The notes under the pieces are model-generated. The model made no database searches, had not been told where the DNA came from, and saw only the letters and a list, made by a program, of their open reading frames with translations. From assembly GCA_037179335.1 (NCBI GenBank), contig JAKZHN010000026.1:186001-250000 (forward strand): DNA of 64,000 nucleotides. The letters are read 5' to 3'. Positions 54,811-64,000 of this stretch are shown in pieces (positions within the stretch are counted from its first letter, which is position 1; each line of letters opens with the position of its first letter). A program made the translations under genes and the position numbers. The stretch comes from Cyclaneusma minus. Its lineage: Eukaryota; Ascomycota; Leotiomycetes; Marthamycetales; Marthamycetaceae.

Positions 54811-55640
54811 GACATTCGACAAGCACCAAAGTAGAGTGGTAAGGCAGCAAACAAACTGCAGCCTGTGCTATACATTGAAGCCACTGAAACCGTAACTTAG
54901 TTGATAAATGTCTGCAGCCCCACCAAATCATTAGACTTGTGCGAATCTGATAGGTATCAAACGGAAACCAGTTTGCTGGAGTAGGTACCTTAAATAGTTA
55001 GGAACTAGGATACGGATACCCAATTCTGAGTTGCCTACCCTAGAGTTTTAGTTATAACTTATAAATTGTTAACATCGATTAGTTTTATACTAGCCCAAAG
55101 CCGTAGACTCTTTAACTTTTCGTGGCGGCTCCGCGGGACTGACTATTTACATATGTATATAGTAATAGGAGAATCCAACACCGAGTAATCGGGGAACGTG
55201 CCAGGAATTTTCAGTTTAGTGAGTCTCGACTCCTTCGAATTCGAGGTTTCATTTTAATTTTCGTCGCTCAAGAGCCCAAATTTCTCTGACTTGCAACACT
55301 TTGTCGCAAAGGGGTCACAACTACCTACCGTTGTCTACCGTGTGCCTACTACTCCTAGTCCTTTATCTCACTGTATGTGCTGCATTGATTCCACGCGATC
55401 ATGATCAAGCAATTGTGTTCATTGCTCGGCTACCAGAAGAGTAAACGGCCCGAAGCCCTACAAGACCAACGCCGATCTCTCGCTTATAGTAAGTGTTTCA
55501 GGGGAAAATGCTAGCGAACCACCCCCTCCTATACGCCGGCCAGTCCGTTACAGATAGAGAGCAAGTAGCAACCCCCCCAAACTTTTGCCAATGCAAGTGA
55601 AGAAAAGATACACATAAAGTAGCTAGCCACTGCCCCCAAA
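54811..55640. other. intergenic, dynactin-like and MLP1 3' ends
   Basis: 830-bp spacer between convergent genes, with an A/T-rich core near 55020-55170. I see no gene, RNA or clear repeat. Confidence 0.55.
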
Positions 55641-58600
55641 TCACTGTGGTCCTCCTCCTCGCATCCTCTTTCCCCCTCCTTGGTTTCCACTCTGGTTGTC
55701 GTCCCGAGGGCGCTTGTTGCCCGCATTAGGACTGAAGCTTTGTGCTCCAGGATTCATGCTGCTGCCCATGCTAGCAGCACGCGGCAGCTGATTTGCGGGG
55801 CCGCCACGTCCCCTTCCACCCATTCCACCCATTCCACCCCTCGCACCGGGGATCATTGATCCACGGTTGCCACCTCGGCCACCTCCCAAACCTCCTCGAG
55901 GCAATGGCAAAGCTGATCTCACATTGCCCGCTGGCTGGGTAGGAGCCTGATAGATAGTGTTAGTCTTGGCTAAAGACAGCAAAGATTCCGAATGGCTTAC
56001 TGGAGCTACTGGTAGATTCGAGGCCCCATTGGATCCGGCTGCATTGGCCATTGGCTGTACGGGCTGAGGATGCCGAGAGACAATATTCGCTGCTGGAGGG
56101 TCGGACTTCGCTTCAGCCTTGACTGCGGTGGTAGAAGATGATGGAGCTTGGATGGCTGACGATGCCGGAAGTGACGATGCCGGAGGCGGCATTGATTCTG
56201 CCACAATTCTGTTAGCCAGTTCTGTTGCAGTCCCAGTCCAAGTCAGCTTACCAGGTTGCGGCGGCTTTGCATTCTTTGCCACCTCCCATACCTCCACCAC
56301 GGGCTTCTGAGGCGTTTCCTTTGCTGCAGCCTCGACTACTTGCCATTTGGCAAATGTCGCTTTGAACTTGTTGTCACTCATGTTTATCTTCAAGGCCGAC
56401 TTTTTGCCTTCCATAATAACTGCCTGTGTCTTGGAATCGTCGGCTTTCTTCTGTGCCTCCATGAGCGTCTTCTCGTGCTCCTCTTTTAATCGCTGCGTTT
56501 CGATTTCGACCTTCTTCTTGATGTTGGCGACCATGACATTCTTGACCACAGTATTCTTTTGCATCAGCTCTCGAACCTGCCCATCGCTCAAGATGGGTAG
56601 TTCGTCTCCATGGGCAGTCGACTTTGTCGCACTGATAGGAGTAGCAGGCGTAGCAGGAACTGACTCTCCAGCTGGCGCTGTAGCCGCTTGGTTTGCGGCT
56701 AGTGTTGACTGATTCTCGGCAATCCAAGCCTGCTTCTCCTGTTCAAGTTTGGCGTCATACTCAGCCTCCAATTGGGCCTTGGCGGCTGCGCGAGATTCCA
56801 CAAGTTTCTGGTTGAGAATTGTCTTCATCTTGTCGGAGCGTTCCTTAATAGTGGCAGCCATGCTCTCCTCAATTTTCTTGGCTTTCTCTTCACACTCCTT
56901 GGATTTTGCCTCTGCGGCTGCGAGACGGTCCTGCAGAGCCTTGCGCTCCTCTTCTGGAATGTGGGAGCTGTGGGTCTCGTCAACCTGACCCTCCTCGGAG
57001 CTGTTTTGCATTGCAACATTATTCGAAGCAGCGGTAGCAGCTCTTGCGAGCGCTTCATCCCTCTCTGTCCGAGCTGCATCTCTTTCAGCACGCGCCACCT
57101 CGAGCTCCTGACGAACAGCACTCAGCTGCTGCTCGATGGCCTCCTTCTCCTTGACAGCGTTTTCCAGCTCCTGTCGAATGTCACTCAGCTGCTGTTCGAG
57201 TACAGCATTGGCTCGAGAGTCCGGCTGCGCTGATGCTTGGGCCTCTTGAGTATTCTCTCCCGAGGCCTTAGAGCCTTCGAGTGTTTGCTGCATCTCACTA
57301 AGCTTCTGCTCAAGAGCCTGCTTCTCTTGGATGTTCGTCTCGATAGTCTGGCGAGCTTCAACAAGCTGCTGTTCAAGAGCCTTCTTTGCGTTCAGAGCAG
57401 CCTCACGTTCGGCTGATATTTCGTTCTTTTCTTTGACGAGAGTCCGGTTTCGCTCTTTGGCTTGGTCCACGATCTTCTGTCTAATTTGTTGCCAGGAGGC
57501 CTTCTCGGTTTCGAGGGCCTCAATTTTCTCCTGCAAAGGTTGCTGGCCTGAAGTCAAAGCGTCACGTTCCGATGTTAGATTCGCGAGAGACACCCTGAGC
57601 TCCTCCATTTCAGCGGGGTCAATGCGGTCGTATTTCGTGAGGATATCTTGAGTCCTCTTCTCCCATCTATCCCGGTCTTCCTGGAGCAATCGCATCTCAC
57701 CAACTTGAGTCTCGTTGACGTTTTCGAGTTCTCTAACTCTGGTTTCCAGGGGCTGGATTTGCTCGAGAAGTTCATCCACACGTTTGGATTTCTCGGCTAG
57801 TTGAGCTTGGGCCTGGCGAGCTTCGTTGCGCAGGGTGATGCTGCTTTCGCGGAACAGATTCAGTTCAGTGAGCTTCTCCATCAGATCCTTGTGCGCCAAG
57901 GAGCTTTGTCCATCATTGGCATGAGCGCGACGCTCCTGGTCCAGCTTCAGCTTGGCCTCGTCGAGCTGTTGCTTAGAGTATTCGAGCTGTTGCTTGAGAC
58001 GTTTGCAGTCTTGTACGGACAACTCGTACTGAACCTCAACAATCTCCTTCTCTCGTCGAAGATATCTGTTGAGTTCTCGTGCCTCTTCAATGCTGCGATC
58101 GAAAGTCTGAGTAGTTTCCGGGCTATCGGTGTCCATGCTTTCAGAAGCATTCGTGCGGTTCTGCTTGAGACTTGACAATTGTGCACTCAAGTCGTCCAAC
58201 TGTTGGTGTAGAATCTTGTTTTGATTATTCACGTCATCGCGCCTTGAACGCATCTCCGCCAACTCTGCCTCGAACTGAATCCTTCGCTCTTCCCAAGAGC
58301 TTTGACTCTGGGCAAGTGTGACTTTGGCCGACTCCGCCTCGGTACGGAGTGTAGCAGATTCGGTACGAAGAACGTTGTACTCAGCACGTAGACTGTGGAG
58401 GAGTTTCGCGGCCTCGGCATGCTTCACAAGCTCATTCTCATAATCTTGCTGGGCTTTTGTGGCGATTTCGGCTTGTGCGCGAAGATCCTGTTGGTGAAAC
58501 TGTGCAGCAGTAGCATGCTTCTCGTCCTCTTCTTTCAGTCGCAGAATCTCAGCTTCCAGCGCAGCCTTATCTTCATCCACGCGCCGAGCTGCCTCTGCTT

Positions 58601-61600
58601 GCTGGGTCCGGAGACTGCTCATCTCGTTATTAGCAGAGGTGAGTTCGGATGAGATGTCTTCAATCCTTTGTTGCAAGTCCCGGATCTTCGCCTCCTTTTC
58701 TTCAATAACGCGGTCCATTTCTTCTCGGTACTGCTCTTGAGTTTCATTCATACTCTGCAGTTCCTCTTCTGCCTGTTGACTGATGTTTTTGTATTGTTCC
58801 ATCTGCGACTTGGCATTCTCCAGCTCGGATTTGCTAAGCTCCAGATCGCGTTTGAGTTCGGACACCTCAATTGCGAGCTCCTGCTCCTTAGTCACCGAGT
58901 CTTGTTGCTGACCGTCGGCGGAAGTTTCGGTACCCGGTCGAGGCGTCGGTCTGGGCTGCAACACTTGTACACGTTCCTCAGCACTCTTCAGTTCGATTGT
59001 CAGCTCGTCAACACGGGCTTGGAGGTGATCCTTCGTCGTCTTGGTCGCGACAAGTTCCTCTCGCACAGAAGCAAGACTGGAAATAAGGTCGTCAACACGC
59101 TTCTGGTTTTGCTGCGCATCATACTCTTTTCGCAATTGCATCTTCTTACTGTCCTCCATCTCGTCATTCAATTTGCGTTTGGTGGAGTTGAGTTCAGACT
59201 CCAGATTTTCAACTTGACCTTGCAATCGGCGCCGTGTCTCCGAATCCGAGATCTCACGCTCGTTCTGCACGCTTTGAAGATTGGCGATTAGAGCATTGAG
59301 ACGACTGCGTTCTTGCGTGAGACTTTCATTGTCTTGGCTCAAACGCTCGTGTCTGTCAGCCCAGATTTTCTTTTCGGCCTTCAGATTAGCGTTCTCGTTC
59401 CTCATGCTCTCTACCTGACCCTTCGCCTCGATGGAGTCCTCCGCCAGCTGTTGGGACCGGAGATCTTGTTTCGCTGCTTGTTCATAGAGACTCTGCGTCC
59501 GTTTCTGCAGTTCAGAGTTCTCATTCTGCAACATTGTGTAATTGGCCTGCAGCATTTCGAAACGTTCACTGGCCATGGTGAGCTGACTGCTAATCTTTGA
59601 GACCTCGGCTTGCAACGACGTCTTTTCGGAAGAGAGCCTTTCCATCTGCTCTTTCATGACGCGGCGGTCGGTCGTCTGCTCTTCGCGATAATTGTCAAAG
59701 TGGCTCTCCAAGTCACGCAATAGTTTAGCGTAGTTAGTATCGCCGCCCTTGGATGGGCTTTGCTCAACGCTGGGCATCACACCGTTACTGTCGACGGATT
59801 GTCCGAATTCCGAGGCCAGGTCTGCTTGAGGGGGTAGCTGACCTCTGTGCTGAAGCATGCGGCGGAACATATCGCGCTCTTTGATGTAGCTTTCGGAGCG
59901 AGTGATCACGTTCTTGAGCTCGTCCTTGTAGCTTTCAATCCTCATCTGGAGACTCTTCACTTCTTCGTGGTCCTGCGCAGCCTGGTGTCGTGCGGCAACA
60001 GCCTCTTCGCTCTCCATCCTTTCGCCCAGTTCTCTTGTAAGTCGCAGGAGCTTCTGGTTCTGCTCTTGTAGTTCGAAAACGTCCTTGAAAACTGTCAAAT
60101 TCTGGCTGATGAACTTGTGAGTGTCTGACAATCCATCGAGTGCGCCCTCGGTGATTAGGCCTTCGGCCAAACGCTCATATTGCGCTCGCTCTTCTGCATT
60201 CAAGTCGTCGAAGCCCCTCTGACGAGCATCAATGTCCGCTAGAAGGAACTTGATCTGAAGACTAAGATCACGAAGTTGTTGCCGAAGAATGCCGGCCTCA
60301 GCCTTGGCTGTCGAGGCCTCGCTTTCCGCCTTGCGAGACTCCTTTCTCGCTCGGTCGCGCTCCTTACCCGCTTGGTCGAGAAGCTGCGACATTTCCACAA
60401 GTTCCTGCTTCACTCGCTCGTGCTCCCTCTGCTCCTCTTCGTACTCAGGTTGCTTGGCTTGTAGACCCTCTATCATTTCACTGATTTCATCCTGCAGCCT
60501 CTCTTTCTCCCTTTTCTCCGTTTTGAGCAGACCTTTGACTCTGTAGAGTTCGTCAATGGCCTGGGTTGCTGTGATGGCCGACTTCCGCAATGATCCGGGC
60601 GTCCCAAATTGTGAGCCGGCTGGTGAGCCCGAACGTCCAAGCACAGAGCCATTGAGACCACCCTGGCGAGGGGTACCTGGGACCGATCCGGGGTGGGCCT
60701 GTGGCGGAACAGCTGCCTCCAACTGATCGATTTCTGCTCGGAGGTCGGAGATAGTATTTTCGGCTTGCTCCTGATCTTGACGCGCAGCTTCTGCTTCTTG
60801 ACGGGCCTGGTTGATCTCAAGGGCGGCGTCATCCTTGATCTTCTCCAATGAAGCCTCCACTTCCTTCAACCGATTCTGGTGGGTTTTTGCTTGTTGAGCT
60901 TGGAGATCGCCAAGGCGACGTGCCTGTTCGAGTTCTTGGCGGAAGCCTTCTTCTTGATGGGCAGCAGCTTCGCGCAGCTGCTGCACTTTCGCGAGTTCAT
61001 CGTCGTATTTCTGCTGTACCTCATCCAAGCGACTGCGAAGTGCTTGCTCGGTTCGTTGGGACGATTCCAGGCTGGACTTGGCATCCTCGTATTGTCTTGT
61101 CAGCTCCGAAATCTTGGCACCCTTCTCTTTGCGATATTTGAGGGCTTCTGCACTCTTCGTCTTCAATTCTCGGTCCAACCAGTCATTATTGCGCTGAGCT
61201 AGATCCAGTTCTTGCTGCAAATTCTGCTCCTTGAACCTGGAGCTGGAAATAGCAGAGTTGGCAGTTTGTAATTCTTGTTGTAGAGTAGAAATCTGCTGGC
61301 TGAGTTCTCGACCCTTGGCGTGCTGCTTTTGCAGGTCTTGGGCCAGGGAATCGTTCGCGGTTGTCTTTGCTTCGAGAATGGCGACCGTTTCGCGGTTTGC
61401 CGATTCAAGATTCGCGATGCGGGACCGGAGAGTCTCGAGCTCGGATGTGGAGGTGGTAGACGACGACTTGACTGCCTGGAGCTCACTCTCGAGGGACGAT
61501 CGTAGGTTCTCTGGTCACATGTTAGATATGAAGCAAAAAGAATGCGCGGAGTGGACGGAGATGCGCTACCTTCTTCAGTAAGCTTGTTGCGAAGCTGTTC

Positions 61601-61861
61601 CACGTCATTCAGAGCTTTGTCGACCGAAGCCTTCAGTCCCTGGCTTCTGCTCTCGGCACTGCGAACAGCACTTTCGAGCTCGATATCCACACGAAGCTTC
61701 TCGGCCTTCAGGTCCTCGTGCTCGTGTGCCTTGGCGGTGACGGCAGCTAGGACTGCTTGAACCAGCTCGACGGTGGGGGTATCAAGGAGGGTTGTAATTG
61801 TTGGCTCAGGCAGGCTCAGGTAGGCCGCCAGGTAGCCTGGGTCAATGGTAGAGGTAGCCAT
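55641..61861 (-). CDS. MLP1: nuclear-basket nucleoporin MLP1/TPR
   Basis: Giant coiled-coil protein of the nuclear pore basket, used in mRNA quality control and pore-chromatin contacts. Exons on the minus strand are 61570-61861, 56001-61510 and 55641-55946, giving 2035 residues. The N-terminus (MATSTIDPGYLAAYLSLPEP) is followed by more than 1500 residues of heptad-rich coiled coil. The conserved TPR/MLP1 segment lies in the middle (ERDMFRRMLQHRGQ ... SKGGDTNYAKLLRDLESHFD). The C-terminal ~400 residues turn Pro/Ala/Ser-rich and end in RGG-type repeats (GGRGGNRG, GGMGGMGGRGRGGP). Intron 2 (55947-56000, 54 bp) has GTAAGC, ACTAAC and CAG signals, no stop and a length divisible by three, so the frame is open with or without splicing. 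The true start is the ATG at 61861; a further open stretch upstream has none. It is head-to-head with TFA2. Confidence 0.93.
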
Positions 61862-62383
61862 CTCCCCGGAGCGCCAATGGGAGTGCTCTGTAGAGATCAG
61901 GGCAGTATCATCGAGCTTTGCGGGCGCGATGGGTGGGTGGAACAGAGTAGTGAAGAATGGCGCGCCGAAGGGTTGGTGTTGACAGAGTGGAGATGGGCTC
62001 TGAAAGGCAATCGGCTGGGTGCGCTGGATCTTCAGAACATAGTTGTGGACGAGGGGTCCCACTGGGCGGGTGGAAGGATTGCGCGTGGGATGGCGGCGAG
62101 AAAGTGGTTCGCACCGTTCGTCGTTTCACTATGTCCTTTCAACCTTTGAAAGCTCGACTTGGAGCTGCCCGTATGAAATTCAAAGTCACCGCGTTGGCGC
62201 TAGCCTGGCTGCACTAGCGCAAGGCTCCGCCGGTCCGTGCACCGCTAAGGCAATGCCAGCCTGACACGAAACCGAGCTTGAGATGTTGCAGTGTCTACAC
62301 ATATACTTCGACCTCTGAACCCTCCCAAGTCTTGGACAAACAGGCCTTCTACTCCGAACCAATCCCATCTTCACGCCTTCGCC
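61862..62383. other. divergent promoter, MLP1 and TFA2
   Basis: 522 bp between two start codons pointing apart. Frames here are open by chance but lack ATG codons that fit either gene. Confidence 0.55.
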
Positions 62384-63292
62384 ATGTCCTCATTTCTCGA
62401 GAAATCGCAGCAGGCCTTCAAAAGCGGTGCCAGCGCGGCCGCCGCGAAAGTGTCTAACAAGCGCTCCTTCACCCAGAAGAGCTCGTCGCAACCAGTCGCT
62501 GCCCCGTCTCCCGCTCCATCCAACGCTTCCAATGCCTCGAAAGGCGACGACAACAATCAGAAGCGGAAGAGAGAAGTGCCGGAGACTCCCTACTCGCAAC
62601 CTGAAGAGACCGGCCGCGGACTTCACATCGTGACTAACGTCACTTACGCGGTCGACTGGTTGAAGACGAAGGACGTGCCGCAGACCTTTCAAGACATCAC
62701 TGGTTATTTGGGCAAGCCCCAAAACGGCCATGAGGCGAAGACTCTGGCAGGAATACTCAGGCGACATGAACGTGTGCAATTCATTCCGGATGGCAACTCG
62801 CAAGAGTGGGACTCGGGCACATTTAAGCATCGACCTATCATTCCAGTTCGCAAGGACGAAGAGCTACTGGCCTACCTACAGAACAGGGTCGATGCTCAGG
62901 GTCTATCTGTCAAGGACCTGAAGGATGGCTGGGAAGATTGTGAGGCCGGGATCAGTCGGCTCGAAGCCCAGCACAAAGTACTGGTCACTCGAACAAAGAA
63001 GGACAATCACGCGCGCATGGTCTGGCTTGACGATCCCAGCCTCTACCACGCAGTCGATCCCGAGTTCCAAGGCATGTGGGCCAAGGTCAACCAAGAGCTC
63101 CCGAACGAGGATGATCTGGTGCGGAAGCTGTTGGAAGCTGGACAGAAGCCTGCAAGTGAGGATCCAAGCAAACGACTTAAGGCGGCCCCGAAGACAAAGG
63201 AGAAGAAGAAGAAGGCTCCAAGGAAGGGTGGCAGAATGACGAATACACACATGCAGCACCTGCTCAAGGACTACTCTCATACAAAACGCTGA
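62384..63292 (+). CDS. TFA2: transcription initiation factor IIE subunit beta
   Basis: Small subunit of TFIIE, which recruits and stimulates TFIIH at RNA polymerase II promoters. Single exon of 302 residues. The start is the ATG before SSFLEKSQQAFKSG, in the context GCCATG. After a Ser/Ala-rich leader and KRKREVPETPYSQ, a winged-helix core runs TNVTYAVDWLKTKDVPQTFQDITGYL ... AGILRRHERVQF. A second one follows with FKHRPIIPVRKDEELLAYLQN ... VKDLKDGWEDC. WAKVNQELPNEDDLVRKLLEAG is the conserved helix after it. The basic tail (KTKEKKKKAPRKGGRMTNTH) ends MQHLLKDYSHTKR. Confidence 0.93.
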   Translation: MSSFLEKSQQAFKSGASAAAAKVSNKRSFTQKSSSQPVAAPSPAPSNASNASKGDDNNQKRKREVPETPYSQPEETGRGLHIVTNVTYAVDWLKTKDVPQTFQDITGYLGKPQNGHEAKTLAGILRRHERVQFIPDGNSQEWDSGTFKHRPIIPVRKDEELLAYLQNRVDAQGLSVKDLKDGWEDCEAGISRLEAQHKVLVTRTKKDNHARMVWLDDPSLYHAVDPEFQGMWAKVNQELPNEDDLVRKLLEAGQKPASEDPSKRLKAAPKTKEKKKKAPRKGGRMTNTHMQHLLKDYSHTKR

Positions 63293-63945
63293 GCGTCGGC
63301 GCTTGCGGTTTGGGATCGGATGGCTATGCTCTTCCCGGCGTTCATGGATCATGGAAACAGGCGGCAGCTCGGAGGGGTTATGCATCTACACAGCTATTAA
63401 AACGGGCATTAGCGTTGGCGTCTGGAGTTCATGCGGATCGGCCTGGGGGGTTTCCTGGCTCAATCGGCCTCTACGAGCGTGATGGCTTGGCCAGTTGAAC
63501 CTGGAATGGTTCTGCATAATAGCATGAGATTCAATGCTTCTGAATCCATCTTGTTGGTAAGCCAGTTTGAACCTCGTGCGTGACGGTGTGAAGCTTCCCT
63601 TGCAGTGAAGCCGATTCCGAGCACTGCCCGCTCGTCCGTATGGCGATCTATATTCGCCCTGCCATTCTTACCGCGAAGGATTGGCTTGGCAGGCGATCGT
63701 CTAGGCAGCTGTATTCTTTCCCACGGAATTGGTAAAGCCCAAAAGATTATGGACCTCGACCGTAAGAGTAAGGTATTGTTATTCTTATGTTGACGATAGA
63801 AGGTGAGCCACTTTTCGACACGCGAGACATACATGTCTATTCGTACACTTAAAAGAGTCTAATCCCCAAAAACTCAAAACAGGACTTCTCGTTTATCCAA
63901 AATTCCCCATTTCATTATCAGATTCTCGGATCATCAGCTAGCACA
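63293..63945. other. intergenic after TFA2
   Basis: 653-bp spacer. Short frames on both strands have no recognisable product. Its right end is probably the promoter of the gene starting at the edge. Confidence 0.5.
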
Positions 63946-64000
63946 ATGAGTTCTCCAACAGCCCAGTATACGGCTCTCCCCCACCTCTCCGTCTCAACTG
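63946..64000 (+). CDS. possible 5' end of a gene cut by the window edge
   Basis: An ATG in good context (CACAATGAG) opens a frame running to the edge (MSSPTAQYTALPHLSVST). Eighteen codons are too few to identify a family; support is context and the absence of a stop. Confidence 0.35.
   Translation, partial: MSSPTAQYTALPHLSVST

Noticed and set aside
56209..56251. A 43-bp intron-like segment in MLP1 (GTAAGC ... CTAACAG)
   Set aside because: Removing it shifts the frame and gives non-family sequence; the unspliced reading is coherent, so it is treated as coding.
56700..61140. Many antisense open frames across MLP1
   Set aside because: Leu-rich antisense translations are the mirror of Glu/Gln/Lys-rich coiled-coil codons and have no start or domain support.
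61199..62062. N-terminal extension of MLP1 upstream of its ATG
   Set aside because: The frame is open but has no ATG before 61861; the opening codon is GTG, not a normal nuclear start.

Overview
This window is nuclear DNA of a filamentous ascomycete (Pezizomycotina). Spliceosomal introns are short (about 47-190 bp, one of 314 bp) with GTAnGT-type donors and CTnAC-type branch sites, and the gene set is typical of moulds: a class III chitinase with CBM1, a tyrosinase, a GH43 arabinanase-like enzyme and a PDR-type ABC transporter. Protein style suggests Dothideomycetes, but I cannot fix the class from sequence alone. Apart from the two edge fragments I support 22 complete protein genes. I found no tRNA, rRNA, CRISPR array or intact transposon.

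Region 1-11.3 kb: the 3' part of FAL1, an SHP1/p47 Cdc48 adaptor, then an accessory block with a secreted chitinase, a SnoaL-like protein, a BAHD-type acyltransferase and a secreted tyrosinase. Region 11.3-15 kb is the largest gene-poor interval; it holds a perfect 29-bp inverted repeat and a possible gene relic. Region 15-25.5 kb: CTK1 (RNA polymerase II CTD kinase, with a tandem-repeat N-terminus), a GH43 enzyme with a GC-AG intron, an epoxide-hydrolase-fold protein without recognisable catalytic residues, and a membrane-anchored ANL-type protein with a degenerate ATP loop.

Region 25.9-42.5 kb is mostly housekeeping: POM34-like nucleoporin, HID1, an unknown membrane protein, AKR1 palmitoyltransferase, SRP102, CYS4 and VMA1. 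Region 43.6-48.3 kb is a full-length ABC-G transporter between repeat-bearing spacers. Region 49.5-63.3 kb is again housekeeping: COQ3, RIB3, the complex I 51-kDa subunit, a dynactin p27-like subunit, the nuclear-basket protein MLP1/TPR and TFIIE-beta. A last gene may start at the right edge.

Many housekeeping genes are head-to-head pairs sharing 0.3-0.8 kb (ANL/POM34, AKR1/SRP102, CYS4/VMA1, COQ3/RIB3, NUO51/DCTN6, MLP1/TFA2). The most unusual signal is a degenerate ~19-nt tandem unit, with a partly palindromic TTGG...CCAA core, that recurs in three separate arrays: one spacer at 23.2 kb, the 314-bp intron of VMA1 at 41.4 kb, and the spacer at 48.5 kb downstream of the ABC transporter. I do not recognise it as a described element.
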